From Vibrio sp. 10N.286.49.B1 (GTDB lineage: Bacteria; Pseudomonadota; Gammaproteobacteria; Enterobacterales; Vibrionaceae): a DNA stretch of 64,000 nucleotides. The translations under genes were made by a program, and so were the position numbers. The stretch is taken from assembly GCF_002873335.1 (NCBI RefSeq), contig NZ_MCUW01000004.1, forward strand, positions 1 through 64,000. Direction: 5' to 3'. The notes under the pieces were generated by a model. That model saw nothing but the letters and a program-made list of their open reading frames with translations, had not been told where the DNA came from and did no database searches. This document shows positions 43,051-51,374 of this stretch, piece by piece. Within the stretch, counting starts at the first letter, position 1; each line of letters begins with the position of its first letter.

Positions 43051-44469
43051 TTATCCAGCGAGTTTTGATTGCGTACTCGATTGATGATGAGAATGAGACG
43101 CTGAGTTTGAGTGCGCCGTCGATTGTGTATTGCCTTGAGTCGACAACGCCGTGATCGCGCCCTGAGCCAAAGTCACCGCCCAAAAACTTCCTGCTAACGT
43201 TAAGACCAAATAATCGTCTTTTAATTCCACAAGACCGTTTTGCTGCCAAACCTTGAATAGTGGCGTTAGCGCCGTAAAAGTGTCGTATTTCCCGATGGTA
43301 TTTAGTTCGCTCCTGCGAACTACACCACTATCAAACCCGGCTTTCAGGCTCGCAAATACCGGTTCGAGGTCGTGCTGTTTCGTCATCATCGCGATGGGGC
43401 TATTGCCAGAACGCATTGCTGACATATACGCGTCCAATGAGCGATGATTCATCATGCCATAGCCGCCAATATTGCCACCGGCACCACAGCCTATTGGCAA
43501 TACTTCCGCATACGTTTTTGCGACACTGTTGTATTGACTGCGCTCTCTGTTGTCTCTTGCCCAGTGATTGACGCTTAACTGCTTGATAAAGTGCTCATCC
43601 ATGAATTTAACGCCAAGTTCATACATGCTGGCTTTTTCTGCTGAAGTAGCGGGCGGGTCAATACGCCCTTTCTCAACCAAGTTCAGCATGGGTGCATTAC
43701 CACCAATTACGAGTTGGTATAGATCAATGCCATGTGCACCCGATGACTTAAAGTCCTCTAAGTCTTGAGCGAAAACCTCTAACGTTTGATAAGGCAAGCC
43801 ATAAAGTAAGTCGATAACAATAGGGGCTTCGTCTCTCGCACTTAATGCTGAGACACGATCAAGCACCACTTCTCTGTCATCCAAGCGCTTAGCACTTCGT
43901 CTTACCTTGGTATTAAAGCTCTGTACACCAAATGAAAAACGGTTGAATCCCCCCTCTAAGGCTTTATCAAACATCTCATCCGTAAAACGATTAGTCCGCC
44001 CTTCTAGCGTCATTTCGCAGTCAGTTGCCAGTGGAAAAGAACGCTTGATCGCCTGGCCTAATTTTTCTATCTGATCAGAAGACAAATCAGTTGGCGTACC
44101 ACCGCCAATATAAACAGCATGAAAAAGTCCGGATTGTGTCCACGGTAGTCGAGATTTGGCCTCAATGTCTTGTAACAATGCTGCGAAGTAATCATCCACT
44201 AACTGGCGACTGGCGGCATTTTGAAAGAAATTACAAAACGTACATCGCACTCGACAAAATGGGATATGTATATAAAGGCATCGTTTCTTGGAGCGTGATG
44301 AAGGTTGGTTCGTCAGGTCTCGAAATAAGGATTCTCGACGCTCTGATGATACTGGCATTCCCATACCTCCAGCGTGAGGAGAGGTTTTTTGAGTAAATGC
44401 AAAACGCAATGGATCCGGTGAAGCCACACCAAAGTGTGAGCTGTTTAAGCGAGTTAAATCAATATTCAT
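43051..44469 (-). CDS. hutW: Radical-SAM heme protein HutW
   Basis: Predicted radical S-adenosylmethionine enzyme, 472 residues, of the HemN/ChuW-like family that opens the heme ring without oxygen. The iron-sulfur motif CxxxCxxC is C72-C76-C79 (FCRVRCTFC), followed by GGGTPTDLSSDQIEKL and FGVQSFNTKVRRSAKRLDD. The C-terminal tail is unusual: after LAGSFWAVTLAQGA it ends with a Ser/His/Gln-rich stretch containing HSHHQSS, which could bind metal or heme or be disordered. It is the first gene of the minus-strand hut operon, directly opposite tonB across a region with Fur-box-like sequence. Confidence 0.93.
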   Translation of the reverse strand: MNIDLTRLNSSHFGVASPDPLRFAFTQKTSPHAGGMGMPVSSERRESLFRDLTNQPSSRSKKRCLYIHIPFCRVRCTFCNFFQNAASRQLVDDYFAALLQDIEAKSRLPWTQSGLFHAVYIGGGTPTDLSSDQIEKLGQAIKRSFPLATDCEMTLEGRTNRFTDEMFDKALEGGFNRFSFGVQSFNTKVRRSAKRLDDREVVLDRVSALSARDEAPIVIDLLYGLPYQTLEVFAQDLEDFKSSGAHGIDLYQLVIGGNAPMLNLVEKGRIDPPATSAEKASMYELGVKFMDEHFIKQLSVNHWARDNRERSQYNSVAKTYAEVLPIGCGAGGNIGGYGMMNHRSLDAYMSAMRSGNSPIAMMTKQHDLEPVFASLKAGFDSGVVRRSELNTIGKYDTFTALTPLFKVWQQNGLVELKDDYLVLTLAGSFWAVTLAQGAITALSTQGNTQSTAHSNSASHSHHQSSTQSKLAG

Positions 44470-44540
44470 AGCTATTCTCTGACAGAGCTCAGCCCTACAC
44501 GGCAGTACTCATTACAACATTTGCATGATCATAATTTGAT

Positions 44541-44585
44541 GCAAATGATAATGCAATTGATAATTGATCTTATTTTCATTGTGAT
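44541..44585. promoter_or_regulatory. Fur-box-like sequences between hutW and tonB
   Basis: The 199-base divergent region holds repeated GATAAT-type hexamers: AAATGATAATGCAATTGATA and GATAATTGATCTTATTTTC. Against the 19-bp Fur consensus the best alignments give 11 and 12 matches. Iron repression of both arms of the heme locus is expected from the family and fits this position. Confidence 0.65.
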
Positions 44586-44668
44586 ACATAATTGGTTTTT
44601 AGAAACTAATGGGCATCATAGCCCACCACGTCATATAGACAGAGACTCACAATGAACAGAGGTAAAAT

Positions 44669-45436
44669 GTGAACATTAAAAGGTATGCCGTTGCAGGAGG
44701 GTTATCTGTTGCGATACATCTTAGTTTCATGTTGGTCGACAATGAACAGAAGGTCTTTGCAATGCCTTCTGGAAGCCAATCCTCCTCCGTTTCTTTGAAT
44801 TTTGTCGCTCAATCAGCACCTGCACAGGCCGCGTCAGAGCCACCTAAACAGAATAAACCTGAACCTAAAAAAGTGACGACAGAATCAGCGAGTTCGCAAA
44901 CCGTTGAACCAAAGCCTGCACCATTAAAGAAAAAGAAAGTCACGTCTAAACCGCCGAAAAAAGTAGTTAAAACTGAGCGCGATCTGCATAAGAAAAATGC
45001 TCAAGTTAAGAAAAAGCAACAAGAATTACCTGACAATATACCCAAAAAAAATAAAACCAAGTCTATTAACGACATGACCAAAACGGCGAGTGAAACCGAT
45101 TCTCCTCCTGTAAATGCACAAGCTGCCATCGTTAATAAAGGGGTAAGCAGTGAGCCAATATTGTTAGAAACGCCCTCCTTTTCAACCACACCCGTCCAGC
45201 CTCGCTATCCAAGGATTGCGAGAAAGCGTGGTATTGAAGGCACTGCTACTTATGAGATTTGGTTAGATGAATCGGGGAACCAAACAAAACAAGTCCTTGT
45301 GACATCCTCTGGTGCCACCATTTTGGATAAAACCGCTCTCGACGCGATCAAGCAATGGCAGTTTACTGCATACACCGTCAAAGGCGTTGCCGTTGCACAC
45401 CGAATTCAAATTCCTGTTCGTTTTAAATTGGATTAA
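44669..45436 (+). CDS. tonB: Energy transducer TonB (heme-locus linked, TonB1-like)
   Basis: Predicted periplasm-spanning energy transducer, 255 residues. The start is GTG at 44669, with GAGG nine bases upstream. An N-terminal signal-anchor (RYAVAGGLSVAIHLSFMLV) is followed by a Pro/Lys-rich spacer (about 50-150, for example EPKPAPLKKKKVTSKPPKK) and the C-terminal receptor-contact domain from about residue 175, QPRYPRIARKRGIEGTATYE. It couples the proton-motive force from ExbB-ExbD to outer-membrane heme/siderophore receptors, none of which is in this window. It overlaps no gene, and exbB begins two bases later. Confidence 0.93.
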   Translation: MNIKRYAVAGGLSVAIHLSFMLVDNEQKVFAMPSGSQSSSVSLNFVAQSAPAQAASEPPKQNKPEPKKVTTESASSQTVEPKPAPLKKKKVTSKPPKKVVKTERDLHKKNAQVKKKQQELPDNIPKKNKTKSINDMTKTASETDSPPVNAQAAIVNKGVSSEPILLETPSFSTTPVQPRYPRIARKRGIEGTATYEIWLDESGNQTKQVLVTSSGATILDKTALDAIKQWQFTAYTVKGVAVAHRIQIPVRFKLD

Positions 45437-45438
45437 TC

Positions 45439-46134
45439 ATGGAACATTTAGACTCTCTACAACAGCAACTCGGCCTTATGACATGGCCATTGCTCATGTG
45501 CTCAGCACTTACTGCAATGATTATTATTGAACGATTATTTCAGATCGCTATCAGTACCGGTGTTGGCAAGCGTGCCATTCGCCAACACTTGAATCAAGTG
45601 TCACCCACTAACGCAAAAGACATTGAGCAACTCGCTTCAACACTGTCGGATAAGCGACCACTCCTTTATCGAGGCGTCGCCATGCTGCTCGCTCATCATT
45701 CATTTGCTAAATCTCTGCGCGAAGATGCGGCCAGTATTTGGCTGCAAGCCAAACGTCACCAACTGCATTCTGGATTAAAACTGCTGTCTTTAATTGGTGT
45801 CATCAGCCCGCTGATTGGTTTATTGGGTACGGTGTTGGGGCTGATCGATATGTTTAAAGGGATTGCGGCAGCATCAGGCAATGTGACTCCGAACGACCTT
45901 GCGCAAGGTTTAGGGTTGGCTATGCGCACGACTGCCGCAGGGCTAATTATTGCGCTGCCCGCAATTGCTGGAGCACAGTTAATCGGCTTATGGGCGGAAA
46001 GAGTCGTCGCTAAACTGGAACACACGCTTAATTACGTCAATCTTTGGCTAGAAGGTGTAGAGATGCCGCATTCTGACAAAGAACCATTACATACCCAAAA
46101 CATCGATAAACTGCCGATCATGGAAGCACGATGA
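45439..46134 (+). CDS. exbB: Biopolymer transporter ExbB
   Basis: Predicted inner-membrane motor protein, 231 residues, with three membrane segments (about 18-34, 110-132, 158-180). Family core: LKLLSLIGVISPLIGLLGTV then LGLIDMFKGIAAASGNV, and ALGLAMRTTAAGLIIALPAI-like sequence (GLAMRTTAAGLIIALPA). It forms the pentameric stator that energises TonB. Two bases separate it from tonB, and its stop overlaps the exbD start by four bases. Confidence 0.95.
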   Translation: MEHLDSLQQQLGLMTWPLLMCSALTAMIIIERLFQIAISTGVGKRAIRQHLNQVSPTNAKDIEQLASTLSDKRPLLYRGVAMLLAHHSFAKSLREDAASIWLQAKRHQLHSGLKLLSLIGVISPLIGLLGTVLGLIDMFKGIAAASGNVTPNDLAQGLGLAMRTTAAGLIIALPAIAGAQLIGLWAERVVAKLEHTLNYVNLWLEGVEMPHSDKEPLHTQNIDKLPIMEAR

Positions 46135-46547
46135 TAAAGATCAGCGAACCATCCAAAAACGCACCACTCTATCCAGATCTTACGCCGTTGCTGGACATCA
46201 TATTTATTGTCATGGTGTTTTTGATGTTAACCGCTTCGGTTCGACTCGAGAGTTTAGATGTAGCTCTGCCCGCGACGGATTCAAATTTAGTATCCGCCGT
46301 TGAAACTGAATCCCTAACGGTCAATATATTAACCAGCTCACCCTATTGGGCACTTAACTCAAAGGAATATATTGATTGGGATAACTTCAAAGTCGCACTG
46401 TTAGAAGAGGCGAAATCCACCAATCGTCCCATTATTATTGCGGCAGATAAAGCCGCCGAAGTACAACACCTCGTTAAGTTGCTGGCCTTCATGCAAGACA
46501 ACGGTATACCCGCCACACAGTTACTGACGGAAGAAGCCGTTAACTAA
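46131..46547 (+). CDS. exbD: Biopolymer transporter ExbD
   Basis: Predicted partner of ExbB, 138 residues. One membrane helix near the N-terminus carries the proton-carrying Asp (LYPDLTPLLDIIFIVMVFLM), followed by a periplasmic domain. The ATGA overlap with exbB implies coupled translation. Part of tonB-exbB-exbD-hutBCD. Confidence 0.95.
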   Translation: MIKISEPSKNAPLYPDLTPLLDIIFIVMVFLMLTASVRLESLDVALPATDSNLVSAVETESLTVNILTSSPYWALNSKEYIDWDNFKVALLEEAKSTNRPIIIAADKAAEVQHLVKLLAFMQDNGIPATQLLTEEAVN

Positions 46548-46579
46548 TAAGCCAAAAATTAATTAGGAATCGACCGACT

Positions 46580-46639
46580 ATGGATCTACCAACTATGGAC
46601 TTAAAAACCACGGACTTAAAAACCATGAATCTTCAAAGT
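46580..46639 (+). repeat. Four imperfect 15-bp tandem repeats at the 5' end of hutB
   Basis: Units begin at 46580, 46595, 46610 and 46625. Copies 2 and 3 (ATGGACTTAAAAACC / ACGGACTTAAAAACC) differ at one base; copies 1 and 4 are more diverged. They encode MDLPT-MDLKT-TDLKT-MNLQS and provide three alternative in-frame ATG codons. Confidence 0.9.
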
Positions 46640-47527
46640 GTACTGCATACGCTACGCAAAACGGTATTGCTTACCTCTATTACATCTTTAGTAACGTTTC
46701 ACGCATACGCACAAACCGGCAATATCACCCATTCAATGTCAGAAACAAAAAAAATTGTCAGCGCTGGTGCATCGGTCACGGAGTTATTAATAGCCCTCGG
46801 CGCAGATAATCAACTCGTCGGTGTGGATGTCACAAGCGTCGCCCCTAAAGGCCGTTCGCTCCCTAAGGTCGGCTATCATCGAGCTCTATCTGCTGAGGGC
46901 CTACTCGCTTTGGAGCCGAGCATCATCATTGGTTCGGATGAAATGGGCCCTAAGCCTGCGCTTACCCAACTAAAACGGGCGGGTGTTCAGGTGGAGGTGG
47001 TTGATTCATCTCCAACGGTCGCAGGTCTGAAACACCGCATTGAACAAATAGCCGCATTGACTCGCACACAAGATAAGGTTGCAGCGCTTAACAACGGCAT
47101 CGACGAGCAAGTCCGTTCACTTGGCACTAACCAACCCGCAAAGGAGTCAGCTAAGAAAAAAGTTCTATTCCTGTTAATCCATGAAGGCAGGCCAGCTAAC
47201 GTCGCGGGAAGTGGCACCACGCCAGATGCCATTATTAATCTTGCGGGCGGAATCAACCCAGCAGCAAAACAGCTCAATGCCTATAAGCCTCTATCAAACG
47301 AGGCCATTATTGAAATGCAACCCGATGTCATCTTAGTGAGCGGAAGAAGCTACAAAAAAATGGGTGGCAGTGATGCTTTATTGAAAGCATTACCTTTACT
47401 CTCAGCCACGCCAGCAGGACAGAACAAGCAATTTATCACGATCGATGGCCACGCTCTTGTCGGCGGACTAGGGTTAAAAAGCCTGTCGGAGGCCGAACGT
47501 ATTAATCAATTGTTATACGCACAATAA
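46580..47527 (+). CDS. hutB: Heme ABC transporter periplasmic binding protein HutB
   Basis: Predicted periplasmic hemin-binding protein, up to 315 residues, of the BtuF/HmuT class. The body is typical: KIVSAGASVTELLIALGADN, VGYHRALSAEGLLALEPSII, PDAIINLAGGINPAAKQ and LVGGLGLKSLSEAERIN. The signal peptide is preceded by repeated pentapeptides, so the true start is unclear. The ATG at 46580 has AGGA eleven bases upstream; the ATG at 46625 would give a cleaner signal (MNLQSVLHTLRKTVLLTSIT...). I keep the longest form. It follows exbD by 32 bases. Confidence 0.93.
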   Translation: MDLPTMDLKTTDLKTMNLQSVLHTLRKTVLLTSITSLVTFHAYAQTGNITHSMSETKKIVSAGASVTELLIALGADNQLVGVDVTSVAPKGRSLPKVGYHRALSAEGLLALEPSIIIGSDEMGPKPALTQLKRAGVQVEVVDSSPTVAGLKHRIEQIAALTRTQDKVAALNNGIDEQVRSLGTNQPAKESAKKKVLFLLIHEGRPANVAGSGTTPDAIINLAGGINPAAKQLNAYKPLSNEAIIEMQPDVILVSGRSYKKMGGSDALLKALPLLSATPAGQNKQFITIDGHALVGGLGLKSLSEAERINQLLYAQ

Positions 47528-47651
47528 CCGACGGTCGACCTCATAAAAAACGATAGAAAAATAACTGACCGTCCCCCAGGTGTTGGACTCAAATATCACA
47601 GCTTAACTCGTTTGCTGATCAAGTTAACAAACGAGTTACCCCCCATTTCCA

Positions 47652-48704
47652 ATGAACCGTGTTGAATTTATGCTTAGACATTTACCGTCACCATTCTTAT
47701 TTTTTGGCTTCACAGCTTTATTAAGCGTGGCTGCGATCTATTCGATCACAGTCGGCCCCATGAACATCACGTTCTTTGACAGCCTCCTCGCTTTAACGGC
47801 AAATTCTGACCAACTTGCCCCTCATGTCACCTTGGTCGTCAATGATATTCGATTGCCACGTACTTTGTTATGCATGCTTGTTGGTGCCATTCTCGCACTT
47901 TGCGGTACTGTGATGCAGGGGTTGTTTCGAAACCCCCTTGCAGAGCCCGGCATTATTGGTGTGTCAGCCGGCGCTTCTCTGGGCGGAGCAATTGCCATCG
48001 TCAGTTTCTCATTACTAGGGATACAATTCCCTGCGTTCATGAACCTTGCTATCGTCCCCATTTTTGCTTTCTTGGGCGGCGCATTGACCACCATATTAGT
48101 GTACAAGCTCGGGTCTGGTAAATTTGGCACATCAGTCACCATTATGTTACTCGCCGGCGTCGCGATCAGCGCGCTTGCTGGCGCAGGCATTGGGTATCTT
48201 AATTTTCTAGCCGATGATCAGATGTTGCGAGACTTGTCATTATGGTCGATGGGTTCACTTGCTGGCGCGACATGGGGGAAAATCTTACTTTCTCTCGCCA
48301 CACTTTTAGTGCTGTTTTTTCTTTTTTCTAGAAAAGCGATGGCACTGAATGCACTGCTTCTGGGCGAATCTGAGGCAGCGCATTTAGGTATCCCGGTTCA
48401 ACGCCTTAAACGTCAGCTTATTCTACTCACAGCGGCGGGGGTTGGAGTGACCGTTAGTGTTTCTGGGCCGATTGGGTTCATTGGTCTAGTTATCCCACAT
48501 TTAGGTCGAATGCTAATAGGTCCAGACCATCGTACGCTGCTGCCTGTTTCAGCTTTACTTGGCGCACTTCTAATGACGGCTGCAGACATGATTGCCAGAG
48601 TGGCAGTTGCGCCGGCAGAACTCCCTGTCGGCATTGTCACAGCAATGGTTGGCGCCCCATTTTTCCTCTATTTACTCTTCCAACAAAAAGGGAAAATATT
48701 ATGA
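47652..48704 (+). CDS. hutC: Heme ABC transporter permease HutC
   Basis: Predicted inner-membrane permease of the FecCD/BtuC family, 350 residues, about ten membrane helices. Marks: VNDIRLPRTLLCMLVGAILA, GTVMQGLFRNPLAEPGIIGV, SAGASLGGAIAIVSFSLLG and GPIGFIGLVIPHLGRMLIGP, the last being the contact site with the ATPase. It passes heme delivered by HutB into the cytoplasm. It lies 124 bases after hutB and overlaps hutD by four bases. Confidence 0.94.
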   Translation: MNRVEFMLRHLPSPFLFFGFTALLSVAAIYSITVGPMNITFFDSLLALTANSDQLAPHVTLVVNDIRLPRTLLCMLVGAILALCGTVMQGLFRNPLAEPGIIGVSAGASLGGAIAIVSFSLLGIQFPAFMNLAIVPIFAFLGGALTTILVYKLGSGKFGTSVTIMLLAGVAISALAGAGIGYLNFLADDQMLRDLSLWSMGSLAGATWGKILLSLATLLVLFFLFSRKAMALNALLLGESEAAHLGIPVQRLKRQLILLTAAGVGVTVSVSGPIGFIGLVIPHLGRMLIGPDHRTLLPVSALLGALLMTAADMIARVAVAPAELPVGIVTAMVGAPFFLYLLFQQKGKIL

Positions 48705-49570
48705 TGCTAACAAACACAGACTGCTCGCTAGAAGATCGTGTAGACGGCTCAAAGCCCCCCCATACCGCTACCATACCAATGAGCCAGAACACCCAATCGG
48801 CCGCTATCTCGGCAGAAAACATCTGCGTGCATTTTGGGCAACGTACGATACTAGATGGGGTCTCGGTTCACTTGAAATCAGGTGAGGTCACGGCATTACT
48901 TGGTCCCAACGGTGCAGGGAAAAGCACACTATTAAAAGTCCTCAGTGGCGAAATTGAAGCAAATGCGGATGTGAACTATTTTGGCAAAACACGAAATAAC
49001 TGGAAGAAATCTGCCCTAGCAAAACACTTAGGGCTGTTAGCGCAACACAGCACCCTAAGCTTTCCATTTCTTGCCTCAGAAGTGGTTGAGCTTGGTGCGA
49101 TACCGTTAAACCTCCCGAACAAAGAAATCAAAGCCATTGCACAGCAATACATGGATAAAGTCGATATATCCCATTTAGGCGCTCGTCAGTACCCCACGTT
49201 ATCGGGGGGGGAGAAACAACGCGTTCATTTTGCAAGGGTACTCTGCCAGCTTCACCATGCTAATGAGAAACGTATCTTGATGCTCGATGAACCCACCTCA
49301 GCGCTCGACTTAGCCCATCAGCACAATACATTGTCGATGGCGCGTGAGATGGCAGACAAACATAATACAGCGGTGGTCGTTGTTCTTCATGATCTTAATT
49401 TAGCGTCTCAATATTCAGATAGAATTATTGTACTAAACAATCAAAAAATCGTCGCTGATGGGACACCTTGGAAAGCCATTACAAGTAAAATGATTAAGGA
49501 CGTTTATGGCTATCAGTCAATAATAACCAAACACCCAAATAATGGTTTCCCTGTGGTCCTTGCCAGTTAA
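48701..49570 (+). CDS. hutD: Heme ABC transporter ATPase HutD
   Basis: Predicted ATP-binding subunit, 289 residues. Walker A is GPNGAGKS, the signature is LSGGEKQR, Walker B is ILMLDEPTSALD, and the switch His is in VVVLHDLNLA. The N-terminal 30 residues before the ATPase core (about SAENICVHFGQRT) are unusually long and not family-like; an internal Met at 48779 would give the standard length, but the ATG at 48701 has the better ribosome binding site (AAAGGGAAAATATT) and is coupled to hutC. Last gene of the operon, followed by a terminator. Confidence 0.94.
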   Translation: MMLTNTDCSLEDRVDGSKPPHTATIPMSQNTQSAAISAENICVHFGQRTILDGVSVHLKSGEVTALLGPNGAGKSTLLKVLSGEIEANADVNYFGKTRNNWKKSALAKHLGLLAQHSTLSFPFLASEVVELGAIPLNLPNKEIKAIAQQYMDKVDISHLGARQYPTLSGGEKQRVHFARVLCQLHHANEKRILMLDEPTSALDLAHQHNTLSMAREMADKHNTAVVVVLHDLNLASQYSDRIIVLNNQKIVADGTPWKAITSKMIKDVYGYQSIITKHPNNGFPVVLAS

Positions 49571-49631
49571 TTATCAGACAAATACATATCAATTAAATAA
49601 ATTTAGCCGCTGATAATATAACGGAGAGTAA

Positions 49632-49666
49632 AAAAATACCGCGACCTTTCTCGGCGCGGTATTTTT
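49632..49666. terminator. Bidirectional terminator after hutD
   Basis: Twelve-base perfect stem AAAAATACCGCG / CGCGGTATTTTT around an 11-base loop, between hutD and the convergent TetR gene. Confidence 0.92.
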
Positions 49667-49687
49667 AGATGACTAATTAACTAAATA

Positions 49688-50149
49688 TCACTTAGATAGT
49701 TGAATCAACGAACGGCCAAGTAACCACTCTAATTCTTTCTCACTTCCTGGACCATATTGAGTTTCAACCAATTTATACAAACGATCGATACCTTTAGATG
49801 CAAATTCGTGAGCATTTTCTGAGGTGACAATATGATGGAAAAGCAGTTTCAAAATGGCCAAAAACTCTTCATTTTTTAAAGCTGCTAACCAACTGTTTAT
49901 AAAGCTATCTAGTCCACCTTCAAACTCTAAATGCTCAATGAACATCTTAAAAATACGCCCATCTAATGCGGCGGTAAAATCGGTTTTCTTAGGGAAATGA
50001 TGACTGATCCCTGTTCTTGAAACACCTGTCTGTTGGCTCAAAGTAGTGTAAGACATCTTGTCGTAACCCAAACGGATAATTTGGTCGACAACCGCTTCCA
50101 TAATCTTCTGAATAGTGATTTCAGTATCTTCTTTACTACGCTTTGGCAT
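49688..50149 (-). CDS. TetR-family transcriptional regulator
   Basis: Predicted TetR-type repressor, 153 residues from the chosen start. The HTH occupies about 14-60: ITIQKIMEAVVDQIIRLGYD then YTTLSQQTGVSRTGISHHFP. The C-terminal helical ligand domain is short for the family. The frame is open back to 50233, but that 28-residue extension (rich in Cys, Tyr, Arg) is unlike TetR proteins, and the ATG at 50149 precedes MPKRSKED as expected. It is not the V. harveyi-type LuxR/HapR. Convergent with the heme operon; targets unknown. A 12-bp palindrome ACATTTAAATGT at 50280-50291 lies 130 bases upstream and could be an operator. Confidence 0.83.
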   Translation of the reverse strand: MPKRSKEDTEITIQKIMEAVVDQIIRLGYDKMSYTTLSQQTGVSRTGISHHFPKKTDFTAALDGRIFKMFIEHLEFEGGLDSFINSWLAALKNEEFLAILKLLFHHIVTSENAHEFASKGIDRLYKLVETQYGPGSEKELEWLLGRSLIQLSK

Positions 50150-50647
50150 TTGATGCTCTTCTCTTATCGCTCTGGTGCGTTGACTGTATGCTATACCATA
50201 ATTAAAGCAGTACTCGCAAAAATTACCTAACAAAAAAACATGAATATTTATTAAAACCCTGTTTACGGCATCAAAGTTTACATTTAAATGTTATATGTAG
50301 ATATGCACACAATTGAAATATTATAAATGAATATATGACTTATAAAGTCTAACACTTCTCGGTTCAGTAAAGATAATTGTGTACTCTCTCACTAGCACAC
50401 CGGTCTTGTTTTTGAGACTTTTGTCACATTATCCCTGGCGAGCTTGCATAATTAAATAATAGGTACTATTGACAAGCATTCACATGCATTATGCAACATA
50501 GTGTATCGAAGGCGCCACGATTTGAGTCAACCCCCTCTAAAAGCTTATATCTCGTCATACATAGCTTTCATAAATTCAAACAATTTTTGCTGGCTACCTT
50601 AAATTCACAGCGATAGAATAGCCTTATAACTAGTAAGAGGTATTATC
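50150..50647. other. Divergent region between TetR gene and DUF406 gene
   Basis: About 500 bases without a supported gene. It holds the palindrome ACATTTAAATGT (50280-50291) and, nearer the DUF406 gene, a TTGACA at 50469-50474 with a poorly spaced TATGCA (50490-50495). These are weak regulatory candidates only. Confidence 0.4.
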
Positions 50648-50947
50648 ATGTCAAATACATACAAAGAAGAAGAAGTGTGCGAAGCCTGCGGCGTTTCTGG
50701 TGAGATGGGGTTCATCATCAAAGAAGGCGACGATGTTGCGGAAGTACAGCTTTTTTCTGATTCAAAAGCCCAGCTTGAGCTTGAAATCCAAAAATATGTA
50801 GACCTTGCAAAGTCAGTATCGAGCGAGGTTCAATGTGACATCGCACCTCTCGCAGATGATGCTAAAGAGCTACACGCTCGATTTAAATTTGAAGTCAGCG
50901 CCGAAAAGCTAATTTTTGAATTAAAAACGCGCACGCTTTCACGCTAA
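50648..50947 (+). CDS. YfcZ/YiiS family protein (DUF406)
   Basis: Predicted small cytoplasmic protein, 99 residues. The family is recognised by the N-terminal EEVCEACGVSGEMGFIIKEG with a CxxC pair and the central EIQKYVDLAKSVSSEVQCDI. The function of DUF406 proteins is unknown. The start follows AAGAGGTATTATC, a strong ribosome binding site. Single-gene unit with its own terminator. Confidence 0.88.
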   Translation: MSNTYKEEEVCEACGVSGEMGFIIKEGDDVAEVQLFSDSKAQLELEIQKYVDLAKSVSSEVQCDIAPLADDAKELHARFKFEVSAEKLIFELKTRTLSR

Positions 50948-51009
50948 AGTTCATTGCGTTGACCACCAAAGCGCATCAGCGCTGGAGTGAGATTCGCACA
51001 TAATAAGTG

Positions 51010-51034
51010 AAGCGAGCCTTATGGCTCGCTTTTT
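51010..51034 (+). terminator. Terminator after the DUF406 gene
   Basis: Eight-base perfect stem AGCGAGCC / GGCTCGCT with a four-base loop, followed by T4. It overlaps the stop codon of the convergent DUF1496 gene. Confidence 0.9.
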
Positions 51035-51330
51035 AAACGCACCCATTTTAACTCGCCATTCATCTCAAAGTCTTGCTCAGCAACACATTGTAAAACCACC
51101 CCTTCTACACTAATCACTGAGCCCAGTGAAAACGCCTTATCACTGTAGTAGCAGACACGCTTGCCAATTTTTGCATCCGAGAGCAAGACAGCCGCACCAA
51201 CATCAACACCTGGTGTGCTAATCACCTTTGCTTGAACTGCAGAAAAAGGGATCGCGGTTCCCAGCAACAAAATTAAACCCGTCTTCGAAACTAGGCTCCA
51301 TGTTTTCCATTGTTTTCGTTGATTATTCAT
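51019..51330 (-). CDS. Exported DUF1496 protein
   Basis: Predicted periplasmic protein, 103 residues, with a signal peptide (about 1-34, ending SAVQA) and the DUF1496 core IGKRVCYYSDKAFSLGSVIS followed by VEGVVLQC, with two Cys that could form a disulfide. E. coli YnjH is a relative; the function is not known. Its stop codon lies in the loop of the terminator that ends the convergent DUF406 gene. Confidence 0.82.
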   Translation of the reverse strand: MNNQRKQWKTWSLVSKTGLILLLGTAIPFSAVQAKVISTPGVDVGAAVLLSDAKIGKRVCYYSDKAFSLGSVISVEGVVLQCVAEQDFEMNGELKWVRLKSEP

Positions 51331-51374
51331 TGCACACTACCTGTATTCTGCGTTGTTTATTGGTTCGACTTTCT

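Noticed and set aside
43031..43249. N-terminal extension of the HutX frame
   Set aside because: It lies within hutW in another frame, and the ATG at 43030 with AGGAA gives the family-length protein.
49688..50149. TetR gene as the V. harveyi-type LuxR/HapR quorum master regulator
   Set aside because: The HTH and ligand domain do not resemble LuxR/HapR, and the protein is too short.
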